From NCBI GenBank assembly GCA_003577005.1, contig QEUW01000172.1, positions 1 to 14,880 on the forward strand: a stretch of 14,880 nucleotides of DNA, read 5' to 3'. Made by a program: the position numbers and the translations under genes. The notes below the pieces were generated by a model. It was given only the letters and a program-made list of their open reading frames with translations, was not told the origin of the DNA and did not search any database. This DNA comes from Chloroflexota bacterium. GTDB taxonomy: Bacteria > Chloroflexota > Anaerolineae > Caldilineales > Caldilineaceae. Below are positions 1 through 6,972 of this stretch, piece by piece. Each line of letters starts with the position of its first letter. Within the stretch, counting starts at the first letter, position 1.

Positions 1-237
1 GCTAAAGCCACAGGGCTACGAAACGCAAGCCTGGTAAACCAGGCTGGTACCTGGATAATTTGTTGATTTTCATAAGTTCAGGCTGAAAGTAGGAGTCGCC
101 CCTAGGGTTCCCTCCCCTGGGCGCAGAATGGACTACGCTTTCTGTAGTCGGCTTTTGGTCTTTAACCATTTCATTCGGTAACGGACTACACAGGCCGCTT
201 CAGCGGTCTTGTTGTTGGCTAGCCCTGTGGCTTCAGC
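1..237. repeat. Palindromic MITE-like element with 18-bp terminal inverted repeats
   Basis: An 18-bp sequence at 1-18 (GCTAAAGCCACAGGGCTA) is repeated as its reverse complement at 220-237 with one mismatch. The interior holds smaller hairpins: CCTGGT/ACCAGG at 30-35/38-43, GACTAC/GTAGTC at 131-136/144-149, and CCGC/GCGG at 195-198/203-206. No gene was recognised in 1-265. Inverted ends around a structured non-coding core fit a non-autonomous mobile element or REP-type repeat. The left end may extend beyond the window, because the repeat begins at base 1. No target-site duplication could be checked. It ends about 28 bases before the etfA start. Confidence 0.5.
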
Positions 238-265
238 CCAGGGCGGGTCTGGGGGTACAAACGCA

Positions 266-1234
266 ATGATCCTTGGCCTGGTTGAACATGATCGAGGCAA
301 AGTGAGCGGCGGGTCATGGGAGATGCTCACCTTTGGCCGCCACCTGGCGGAACAGCAGGGCTGCCCGCTCCATGCGGTTATCATCGGCAACGGGGCGCGC
401 CCGCTGGCCGAGCCGCTGCAAGCCTACGGCGTGAGCGCCGTCTTTCTGGTGGAGCACGAGCGGCTGGACGACTATGCGCCGGAAGCGTGGGCGCAGAGCA
501 TGGTGGAGGTGATCGCAGCGACAGAGCCGCAGGCGGTCATGGCTGCGGGGAGCGATCGCGGCCATGAGGTGATGGCGCACGTCGCCGCGCGCACCGGTTT
601 ACCCCTGGCGGCCAACTGCACCGGCGTGGCGCTCGGTGACCCCTGCCGCGTAACGCGCCTGCGCTGGGGTGGCAGCCTGTTGGAAGAGGCCCAGTTCCAG
701 GGCAACCCTGCCCTGATTACCATCGCCGAGCACGTGGTGGAAGCCCAGCCGGCGCCGGCAGACGAACTGGCGATCCACGAGATCGCGCCCACCCTGGCCG
801 AAGCTGACTTTCGGGTGCGGCTCATCGAACGGGTGGAGGCGGCAGGGGGGCGGGTCTCGCCGGCTGAGGCGCGTGTCGTCGTAGGGGGTGGCCGGGGCGT
901 GGGCAGCGCCGAGGGTTTTCAGGCGCTGGAAGAGTTGGCCGAACTCCTGGGTGGAGCAGTCGGCTGTTCGCGCGCCGTCACCAGCCTGGGCTGGCGGCCC
1001 CACGCCGACCAAATCGGCCAGACCGGGATGCGGATTGCGCCCGACCTCTACATCGCCTGTGGCGTGAGCGGCGCCATCCAGCACATGGTGGGTTGCAAAG
1101 GAGCCAAGGTTATCCTCGCCGTCAACACCGACCCCGATGCGCCCATCATCACCGAGGCCGATTATGCGGTCATCGGCGACCTGCACCAGGTGCTCCCGGC
1201 GCTGTGTGAAGCAATCAAGCGGGCGCAGCGGTGA
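266..1234 (+). CDS. etfA: Electron transfer flavoprotein, alpha subunit
   Basis: Alpha subunit of the cytoplasmic FAD-containing electron transfer flavoprotein, which takes electrons from acyl-CoA and other dehydrogenases and passes them to the respiratory chain through ETF:quinone oxidoreductase. The product is 322 residues, the usual family length. The N-terminal alpha/beta domain begins MILGLVEHDRG. The C-terminal FAD domain runs from about residue 202, with VVVGGGRGVG (204-213) and the family signature LYIACGVSGAIQHMVGC (261-277), followed by AVNTDPDAPI (285-294). The frame stays open upstream to 209, but that extension lies inside the palindromic element, so ATG 266 is chosen; it aligns with family N-termini and a G-rich GGGGGT lies about 11 bases upstream. 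The usual partner etfB is not visible upstream within the window, perhaps because the repeat separates the two genes. Confidence 0.95.
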   Translation: MILGLVEHDRGKVSGGSWEMLTFGRHLAEQQGCPLHAVIIGNGARPLAEPLQAYGVSAVFLVEHERLDDYAPEAWAQSMVEVIAATEPQAVMAAGSDRGHEVMAHVAARTGLPLAANCTGVALGDPCRVTRLRWGGSLLEEAQFQGNPALITIAEHVVEAQPAPADELAIHEIAPTLAEADFRVRLIERVEAAGGRVSPAEARVVVGGGRGVGSAEGFQALEELAELLGGAVGCSRAVTSLGWRPHADQIGQTGMRIAPDLYIACGVSGAIQHMVGCKGAKVILAVNTDPDAPIITEADYAVIGDLHQVLPALCEAIKRAQR

Positions 1235-1280
1235 ACCACAGCTTGCCCACCCTGAGCGCCAAGGGTGCCTCACACTCAGA

Positions 1281-1356
1281 AGCTGTTTGAAAAGGTCTGG
1301 TGCATCGCACCCTGCGAGTGCAACGCACCGGTCTGGCAGCCACTTTTCAAACAGTT
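1281..1356. repeat. Composite palindrome downstream of etfA (with REP-like 31-bp core)
   Basis: Two perfect 12-bp arms, CTGTTTGAAAAG at 1283-1294 and CTTTTCAAACAG at 1343-1354, enclose an imperfect palindrome at 1299-1329 of the form GGTGC-ATC-GCAC...GTGC-AAC-GCACC. The core is flanked by GGTCT on both sides. The same 31-bp core recurs in reverse orientation at 13131-13161 with two mismatches, so this is a dispersed repeat family rather than just an etfA terminator. It may still act as a transcription barrier after etfA, but no T-run follows. The rest of 1235-1434 shows nothing else recognisable. Confidence 0.65.
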
Positions 1357-1434
1357 GCTCAGCGATCCCAGCGCCCCTCATTCCGTCGGCCGGCGGCTTT
1401 CAAGACCTGGCAAATGTGGGTTATTGACTGTGTT

Positions 1435-1821
1435 CTACCACCTAGCATGAGCGTAATGCGCAAGCACATTCTCGTCTGTTGAGAGCAAGATATTGCCATG
1501 CAGACCGGCATGGGCCACGATCAGACGGTCAAAAAGGTCGCGCGTCCACGACAGCGCCAACGCCCGGCTGACAACGGCGCTGAAATCCTTATCGCAGACC
1601 CTGAGGCCAATCCGCGGGGCGAGATCGGCGATCAGGGTCGTCGCATCCTCTGTCACCCGTTGAATTTCATATAGGTACTGCAATTGCAACAAGACGATGG
1701 GCGAAATGCGGACTTCGTATTCATTGATGAGTTCTCTGGTGGGCTGGCTGATTTTATCCACCAGGCCAGCGTACAACTAGACTACCACATGTGTATCAAG
1801 GTAAATCAAGGTTGACCTCAC
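1435..1821 (-). pseudogene. PIN-domain toxin (VapC-like), interrupted by an amber codon
   Basis: PIN-domain ribonucleases are the toxins of type II toxin-antitoxin pairs. On the minus strand a frame opening near GTG 1821 (or TTG 1809) reads IYLDTHVVV, the usual PIN start with its first catalytic Asp, then hits TAG at 1779-1777. It continues in the same frame as LYAGLVDKISQ and runs to a normal end, DLFDRLIVAHAGLHG...STDENVLAHYAHARW. Family members usually have Trp (TGG) at the stop, so one base change explains it. The conserved acidic position after the second helix appears as Gln (LLQLQYLYE, where I would expect LLELQYLYE), a possible second loss. The gene overlaps the antitoxin stop by the usual few bases. 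A restart at TTG 1776 would lack the first catalytic Asp. I infer an inactive remnant, unless TAG is read through or is an assembly error. Confidence 0.75.
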
Positions 1822-2042
1822 CTTCCCAAGTGAGGCCCACCAAATCGTCCGGATCGCCCACAATGACATCGGGTCTGGAAACCAGATTGTGGAGTTTGTC
1901 AACCTTTTCGACCGGCATAATGATTAAACGCCGGCCTGCCCTGGTAATTTCAAGGGGAATCCCCGTATCCAGCACTTCGTCCAGCAGCTTGTAGATGTCT
2001 GCTCTGAGTCCTATTCACTTGACCAGTCTCCACTCCCTCCAT
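1796..2042 (-). pseudogene. Phd/YefM-like antitoxin, frameshifted near its N-terminus
   Basis: On the minus strand, residues LRADIYKLLDEVLDTG, EITRAGRRLIIMPVEK and RPDVIVGDPDDLVGLTW form a typical short antitoxin of the Phd/YefM type, which would bind and neutralise the overlapping PIN toxin and autoregulate the pair. The frame ends at TGA 1798-1796. Upstream it is blocked by TGA just before LRADIY. The neighbouring frame from ATG 2042 reads MEGVETGQVN and then diverges, so a single-base insertion around 2006-2015 joins the two halves. No intact start therefore exists for the DNA-binding end. The toxin is also broken, so the pair appears decayed. The paralogue class is clear; the exact subfamily is not. 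Confidence 0.65.
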
Positions 2043-2082
2043 AAGGTCGGTTTCGTTGACGCCGCGTCGATGTACACTTATG

Positions 2083-2102
2083 GTAGGAGTGTTATCTCCT
2101 AC
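2083..2102. other. Short hairpin in the 2043-2265 gene-free stretch
   Basis: GTAGGAG (2083-2089) and CTCCTAC (2096-2102) form a perfect 7-bp stem with a 6-base loop. It lies between the broken antitoxin, transcribed leftward, and the lipoprotein leader, transcribed rightward, so it could be an operator or part of a divergent promoter region. No T-run follows. I see no convincing promoter or gene in the rest of 2043-2265. Confidence 0.35.
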
Positions 2103-2265
2103 GCATCTTCCTCTGCAGAAGAGTACCTCTACACCGGATTGTGTGTGTAACGTGCGTTCATAAAGACTCCATAGAACAGATAGCATTAGAACGGATAACA
2201 TTGATGTTGCTGCTTTGCAATGTCTCTGGGTCGTTCTAGGTTTGATGCCCAAAGGAGGATGGATC

Positions 2266-2424
2266 ATGTTACGTGTCAATCGCCTCCTCATTGTAGTCGC
2301 ATTGGCGGTGCTTTTGCCCGGCGCGTGCCAGCTGGTTGTGCTCGTCCTCCCTCTACCGATAGAAGGGCGTTGCTCACGGCTCGGCCGCACCGAAGCAAGT
2401 GGCGCCACCGATTCCTTGATTTGA
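2266..2424 (+). pseudogene. Truncated lipoprotein leader, relative of the downstream hydrolase
   Basis: ATG 2266 follows a strong ribosome-binding site (AAAGGAGG, 2251-2258). The 52-residue product starts MLRVNRLLIVVALAVLLPGAC, a lipoprotein signal peptide with lipobox LPGAC. It then turns into an unrelated tail and stops at 2424. The leader resembles the next gene both in protein (MYRMNKFLIW...LILSACQ) and in DNA around the ribosome-binding site, so it is most simply a duplicated 5' end whose body has been lost. It may still be translated as a short peptide. A genuine small lipoprotein is the alternative, but the tail after the cysteine shows no recognisable domain. Confidence 0.55.
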
Positions 2425-2473
2425 GTTCGGCTAGTATGGATTCGGTCAACGACGACCGAAAGGAGGTACAACG

Positions 2474-4033
2474 ATGTACCGCATGAACAAGTTTCTCATA
2501 TGGTTGCTGCTGGTGGCGCTGATCCTCAGCGCGTGCCAGCCGATTGTGGCGCCGGAACCGGGTATTGCCCCGGCTGAGGTTGAATTGTCTGTCCCCCGCT
2601 TCGAATCGTCCGAGTGCAAGTACCCGATCCTCGCCGACGCCAACGCCGAGTGCGGCTACCTGGTGGTGCGCGAGGATCGCAGCAACCCCGACAGCCCACC
2701 CATCCGTGTCCACGTGATCAAGTTCCGTAGCGCCAGCGAGATCCCGGCGCCGGACCCGATCATTGTGATTCCGGGCGGGCCAGGCGCGTCGGGACCCTTC
2801 TACGCCTTTTTGTGGAGCGCCCTGCCGGTGGGTGACGTGATGCGCGCCGAGCGCGATGTCTACATCGTGCAGCCGCGCGGCGCCATGCACTCTGAACCGG
2901 CCTTCTACTGTCCAGAGATGGAAACCGACTGGATGAAGATGGTCGACATGAGCTTTGCCGAGGTGATGGCGTGGAACGCAGATGCTTACCGCGCGTGTCA
3001 TGACCGTCTTGTGGCCCAGGGGGTCAACTTCTCGGCCTACAACTCCGTCGAGATCGCGGGTGATGTGGCCGACCTGCGAACGGCGCTAGGCTTTGACGAG
3101 ATGAATGTCTACGGCGTCTCGTACGGCACAACGCCAGGGCTGTTGCTCATGCGACTCTATCCTGAAGGCGTGCGTAGCGTCATCCTTGATTCTATCTCGC
3201 CGCCGGATGTCAACTGGGTCAACGGCAAGTTGGAGTATGTTGTCGGTGCGGTGGACGCCATCTTCGGAGCCTGCGCCGCTGATCCCAACTGCGATGCCGC
3301 CTATCCAGACCTGGAGACCGTCTTTACCGAGGTGCTGGAGCGTCTACGCACGGCCCCGGCTCAGGTCGCTGTAACTGACGAGGCAGGCCAGACGGTCGAT
3401 GTGACGGTTGATGACCTGCGTTTTGTGCATTTCGTAGCCGATAGCATCTTCGCCGGTGGTGGCTTTGCCACCCTGCCCGCCACCGTCTATGCCGCCCATC
3501 ACGGCGATCTGCAGGCGCCCGCAGAAGCGTGGGTTGAGTTCCTGGCGGGCGAGCACGGGCCGGTCACCGCCGATTCTGGGGCTTGGGCCAAGGGCATGAC
3601 CTATGCCAACTCCTGTTTGCAGTATGGTGGCGCGGCGGATATGGCCACGACCACCGCGCTCTACGACCAGGTCGATGCGAATCCTTCGCTGCGCGACTGG
3701 GCTGTGACCTACTTCCTCAATGAATGGTTGCTGCCTTGCGAATACTGGAACGTCACGCCGGGGGACCCAGACATCAACACCGAGCCGGTGGAGAGTGATC
3801 TGCCCGTGCTGATGCTGGCGGGGATGTTTGACCCCGAGACGCCGCCTGCACTTAGCAGCACCACAGCCGAGCGTCTGCCGAGCAGCTTCTACTACGAACT
3901 GCCATCGGGTCACGGCCTGATTCTCACCGAGTGTGCGCTGGACTTGATCGCCCAGTTCCTGGCCGACCCGACCCAGGCGCCGGATAGCACCTGCATCGGC
4001 GAGATGGAGATGGAGTGGGTGTTGCCGGAGTAG
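2474..4033 (+). CDS. Alpha/beta hydrolase lipoprotein, TAP-like (peptidase S33 type)
   Basis: Probable serine exopeptidase or hydrolase anchored outside the cytoplasmic membrane. The 519-residue product has a lipoprotein signal peptide with lipobox LSAC and the lipidated Cys at 21. The hydrolase core has the oxyanion segment PGGPGASG (100-107), nucleophile elbow GVSYG (Ser216), Asp453 in MFDPETPP and His480 in LPSGHGLI. This gives a complete catalytic triad in the order of tripeptidyl aminopeptidase and proline iminopeptidase relatives, with the TAP-like C-terminal domain carrying Asp and His. ATG 2474 is chosen because AGGAGG (2461-2466) sits 7 bases upstream; ATG 2483 is in frame but spaced less well. 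Paired cysteines in the body fit an exported protein. It is flanked by a truncated leader relative upstream and a strong hairpin downstream, so it is probably monocistronic. The substrate is not predictable. Confidence 0.9.
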   Translation: MYRMNKFLIWLLLVALILSACQPIVAPEPGIAPAEVELSVPRFESSECKYPILADANAECGYLVVREDRSNPDSPPIRVHVIKFRSASEIPAPDPIIVIPGGPGASGPFYAFLWSALPVGDVMRAERDVYIVQPRGAMHSEPAFYCPEMETDWMKMVDMSFAEVMAWNADAYRACHDRLVAQGVNFSAYNSVEIAGDVADLRTALGFDEMNVYGVSYGTTPGLLLMRLYPEGVRSVILDSISPPDVNWVNGKLEYVVGAVDAIFGACAADPNCDAAYPDLETVFTEVLERLRTAPAQVAVTDEAGQTVDVTVDDLRFVHFVADSIFAGGGFATLPATVYAAHHGDLQAPAEAWVEFLAGEHGPVTADSGAWAKGMTYANSCLQYGGAADMATTTALYDQVDANPSLRDWAVTYFLNEWLLPCEYWNVTPGDPDINTEPVESDLPVLMLAGMFDPETPPALSSTTAERLPSSFYYELPSGHGLILTECALDLIAQFLADPTQAPDSTCIGEMEMEWVLPE

Positions 4034-4072
4034 ATGGACGTACTGTGTCTGATATGTTTAATGTGCCCTATT

Positions 4073-4107
4073 CACTATCCTGGAAGCCCGAAGCTTCCAG
4101 GATAGTG
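4073..4107 (+). terminator. 15-bp perfect hairpin after the hydrolase gene
   Basis: The arms at 4073-4087 (CACTATCCTGGAAGC) and 4093-4107 are perfect reverse complements around the loop CCGAA, starting 40 bases after the hydrolase stop. Position and strength fit a factor-independent-type terminator. The usual T-run is missing, so it could equally be a small palindromic repeat or a bidirectional barrier. A weaker palindrome, ATCAA-AG-TTGAT, follows within about 15 bases. Confidence 0.55.
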
Positions 4108-4216
4108 TCAATCAAAGTTGATCTGGCAGTTATCGAGCGACTATCACATTTGTAATCCCGAACTACTATTGACCATTTGCCTATGCTGGATCAGTCAAAA
4201 GCACACAACGTGATGA

Positions 4217-4440
4217 ATTTGGGAGGGATACCCATTTGGCCATCCCAATCACTGGGTGTCGTATCTCGGTGATCTACATATTAACGAAGGTATCTGGTAC
4301 GCCTGGGACAGCGGGCATATCAAGTTTGACTCCTAGTCCTGGGGCCACAAACATCATGTGGATGTCGGCGAAGGTTCATTTGAAGATCACTTCTGGGGTG
4401 TGGTAACGGAGAAAGCTAATTGCCACAGATGGTTAAGGGA
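4217..4440 (+). pseudogene. Remnant of a protein C-terminus, interrupted by TAG
   Basis: After a TGA at 4214-4216, this frame reads IWEGYPFGHPNHWVSYLGD, then HINEGIWYAWDSGHIKFDS, then TAG at 4334-4336, then SWGHKHHVDVGEGSFEDHFW and GVV. The composition is protein-like on both sides of the stop, rich in Trp, His, Gly and Asp, and there is no start codon with a ribosome-binding site. I read it as the 3' end of a dead gene. The NHWVSYLG/WDSG/SWG pattern reminds me of the His-containing half of papain-like (C39-type) cysteine peptidases, but this is a weak impression. The frame runs on into the next gene's start, so the true end is unclear. Between 4108 and 4216 I see nothing definable. Confidence 0.45.
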
Positions 4441-4461
4441 TTTCCGTAAGGAGAAACGATC

Positions 4462-6105
4462 ATGGCTACACAGATAAAGGAATGGCTCCCATGGAAGAAA
4501 CCTATCGAAGCTTTCCAGGACCTATCGAAATATGCAGCCAGCAGCCTATTGACGGGTGTGGCGGGACTGATTTTGGGACCGATTCTTTCAAGTCTTTTCG
4601 GTAGCAGCAAGTCGTATGAAGATGCACTAGAAGATGCAGTGGTTGCGTTTGGCGAAGTGGTACGCCAAGAGATTGAAAAAGAGGCGCTTCGGCGGGCAAA
4701 AGTTGATCTGGAGGCCGTCCTGACGCTATTTGACGAAATGGGCGACCAGATCAGAGCGGGCGGAGACGATTGGTGGAAAACAGAGAAAAACGTCGGCGGT
4801 TTAGGTATGAAACGGCTTTCTCATCTTGATACCAAATCGGCAGAACTTGTCAAGGACTTGAAAAGTTTGGATTTGCCGGCCTGGGCGCCGCTCATGGCTG
4901 CGGCAGGTATGCGCTTACGAATATTAGCGACAATGAGAATGAGTGGTCATCCATACCTGTCAGAGACCATCGCGCGGGAGGTAGCTGAGTATGTACAGCA
5001 TCACCGCAGCCTGTCTGCAAAGTATCGTGACAAGATCCTCTCGGTCGTGGGTGAAGTTCACAAGGGTGCTCTTTTAGAATGGACTCTAGATGGGGCTGAT
5101 CACGTTGGTGATTTCTGCTTTGAAGTGTCAACTGGAACTGCATATGAGCAATTGCAGTCCCTGAGAATATCTCAGCAGCAATGGATGGAGAATATGCCTC
5201 CTACCAGAACAATGTTGCCCTTTACCATGGGCTTTGCACCACAAGTCGTGTTCGAACCGCAAAATCAACAAGAATATCACTGGCACTGCTACTATCACGA
5301 TGCCAGGTATTATGCTGAGAGTGAACTACCGGTGATTTCCCGCCGTGATAGGTGTCTGTACTGGCTCTGGTCGCACTACAACAAGGAATTTGTTGCGCCG
5401 CTCGAGGATGTGGTATTGGAGTGGTGGAAATCAGCGCAGATATATCCAATTGGCCGAGTGGCCTTGACTGCATCTCCGCGTGGTCAATATGTCGTCCCTA
5501 CAAAAAGTACCGGCACGCTGTATGCCATCAGCAATGATCAGCGCTCATCAGCGGTTTTCGATCTGATCCACATGGGTGGGAATCGGGTGGCGTTGCGGGC
5601 TGCCAACAAAATGTATGTTACCGCCAACCTGCGTGAGGACTATACGGGGCAGGTCGAGGAAGGTCAATTGAGCGCCAACCGCAACTGGATAAAGTCCTGG
5701 GAAACGTTTGAGTGGATAAGGACCGGTGAGTCCGAAGTGGCCTTGCGTGCAGCGAACGGTAAGTATGTAACCGCACGCCCGATAGCACTTGGAATCCTTC
5801 CCCTGTTACGCGCCCAGGCGACCAGTATCGGAGAGATGGAGAAGTTTCGCGTCATCGATCTCGATCATGCATTTGGGTCGTTTTTGGTAAAACCCCCACC
5901 GGGTGGGTACGGTAAAGACGTGCCAGTTGCACCAAAGACTTTTGAGCAAAGTGGACAAGGATCTTCATCAGGATGGAACCGTCCGAGCTGGATGGGCAAG
6001 AGTGATTCAGAGTTAACTCCTCAGGAAAGGCAGGATAAGGAAATATGGCTGAAGCAGATTGGGCCAGCCGGAAGCCGCTTTGAAGGGGTACTCGACGACA
6101 TCTAG
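4462..6105 (+). CDS. Delta-endotoxin-like helical domain protein with C-terminal fascin-like beta-trefoil
   Basis: Candidate pore-forming, toxin-like protein of 547 residues; this function is inferred. Residues 14-200 look all-helical. They include a hydrophobic segment SSLLTGVAGLILGPILSSLF (27-46), a charged coil (51-100), and LPAWAPLMAAAGMRLRILA (138-156) followed by a helix AEYVQHHRSLSAKYRDKI, resembling the central helices of the three-domain Cry N-terminal bundle. Residues 205-330 are unassigned. Residues 331-466 form three lobes marked by VALTASPRGQYVV (333-), VALRAANKMYVTA (376-) and VALRAANGKYVTA (427-), the repeat of fascin-like beta-trefoils, which often bind glycans or actin. The tail from 467 is Gly/Ser/Pro-rich and polar. 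There is no signal peptide. ATG 4462 follows AAGGAG (4449-4454). It ends 26 bases before the PLC-like gene, so the two are probably co-transcribed. Its base composition is visibly less GC-rich than etfA or nosZ, suggesting transfer. Confidence 0.7.
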   Translation: MATQIKEWLPWKKPIEAFQDLSKYAASSLLTGVAGLILGPILSSLFGSSKSYEDALEDAVVAFGEVVRQEIEKEALRRAKVDLEAVLTLFDEMGDQIRAGGDDWWKTEKNVGGLGMKRLSHLDTKSAELVKDLKSLDLPAWAPLMAAAGMRLRILATMRMSGHPYLSETIAREVAEYVQHHRSLSAKYRDKILSVVGEVHKGALLEWTLDGADHVGDFCFEVSTGTAYEQLQSLRISQQQWMENMPPTRTMLPFTMGFAPQVVFEPQNQQEYHWHCYYHDARYYAESELPVISRRDRCLYWLWSHYNKEFVAPLEDVVLEWWKSAQIYPIGRVALTASPRGQYVVPTKSTGTLYAISNDQRSSAVFDLIHMGGNRVALRAANKMYVTANLREDYTGQVEEGQLSANRNWIKSWETFEWIRTGESEVALRAANGKYVTARPIALGILPLLRAQATSIGEMEKFRVIDLDHAFGSFLVKPPPGGYGKDVPVAPKTFEQSGQGSSSGWNRPSWMGKSDSELTPQERQDKEIWLKQIGPAGSRFEGVLDDI

Positions 6106-6131
6106 GAGACAAACCGTGAACGTTTCAAGTC

Positions 6132-6875
6132 ATGTCGATGTTACACGAGAATATGGCTCGATACTGGTTTGAGCGCTTCGCAAACGCTCACGAACCCGAT
6201 CCAAAGATGCTAGGGCCAGTCATGCATGCAATACAGGATGCAAGCATCCCGCATCACGCGGCAGGCTATCTTGGTAACTGGCACGACAAGTATGAGAACG
6301 ATCTGGAAGCAGCTATCAAGAAATGGATAGCTGACCAACAGTTCTTGGCCGAAGTGAAAAGCCTGTTCCGCCGTTGGGATCGATTTGAAGAAGGTGTGCC
6401 ATCTACGTTGGGACCAACAGACTGGGACAAGACTCCTGCAGCCAACTGGCAGATCGACACTCTGGTGACCTGGGTCGCTATCAATGCGTGCCGTGAATAT
6501 CAGGAGACGTATGGGGGCTTCAAGAATGGCTATCGTTTTGATCAGCCCAGCGCCAGGAGATTGACTCAGCTTGCCATGGCAGCCAGCATGTTGGTGTTGC
6601 ATATGGCCAGCAAAGTGCCGGTTGCGGTAAGTTCAGAAACCGGACCTGAGTCAAGTGTGGGCCCCTCAACCGGGCCAAAGGATGCACCAACGAGGGAAGA
6701 AATTCTCATAGCATCCCCACATACGGTTGGTACAGAGCCTTCGACTGAATCAGAACTATCGAAATCTACGCCGCACCCACCTCCGATGATGACGATTTGT
6801 CCGTGGTGCAAACGGAAATCACCAGAACAAGATTTTTGTCCGTATTGCGGGAAACCGCTCAGGGGTGATGTTTGA
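6132..6875 (+). CDS. Truncated zinc-dependent phospholipase C-like protein with C-terminal zinc ribbon
   Basis: The 247-residue product matches the last two-thirds of the zinc-dependent phospholipase C/P1 nuclease fold as I recall it from Bacillus cereus PLC. VMHAIQDASIPHHAA gives His32, Asp36 and His42, matching His118, Asp122 and His128. WHDKYEND gives His51 and Glu55, matching His142 and Glu146 in HSKYEN. The final helix RRLTQLAMAASMLVLHM (142-158) matches the family's last helix. About 85 N-terminal residues are absent, and with them Trp1, His14, Asp55 and His69. The Zn2 site is therefore complete, but Zn1 and Zn3 lack ligands. A Pro/Ser/Thr-rich linker (165-220) leads to a zinc ribbon with Cys223, 226, 236 and 239 (CPWC...CPYC). 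There is no signal peptide. An in-frame TGA at 6117 blocks extension upstream, so ATG 6132 (or 6138) is the start. No good ribosome-binding site is seen. It lies 26 bases after the toxin-like gene. Confidence 0.65.
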   Translation: MSMLHENMARYWFERFANAHEPDPKMLGPVMHAIQDASIPHHAAGYLGNWHDKYENDLEAAIKKWIADQQFLAEVKSLFRRWDRFEEGVPSTLGPTDWDKTPAANWQIDTLVTWVAINACREYQETYGGFKNGYRFDQPSARRLTQLAMAASMLVLHMASKVPVAVSSETGPESSVGPSTGPKDAPTREEILIASPHTVGTEPSTESELSKSTPHPPPMMTICPWCKRKSPEQDFCPYCGKPLRGDV

Positions 6876-6972
6876 ACTGCGGTTGCTTCGAAAAGAGCGT
6901 TTTGCTGGCGCAGAAACGGCTGAACAACTACGTGGGTAGCTCAAAAGTTTCACTGCCTGGCACACTGTGTAT

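Noticed and set aside
1777..4336. Amber (TAG) recoding, since two coding-like frames are interrupted by TAG (1777-1779 and 4334-4336).
   Set aside because: nosZ, the alpha/beta hydrolase and the 547-residue gene all end with TAG at the family-expected or natural end, so TAG works as a stop here; pseudogenes are simpler.
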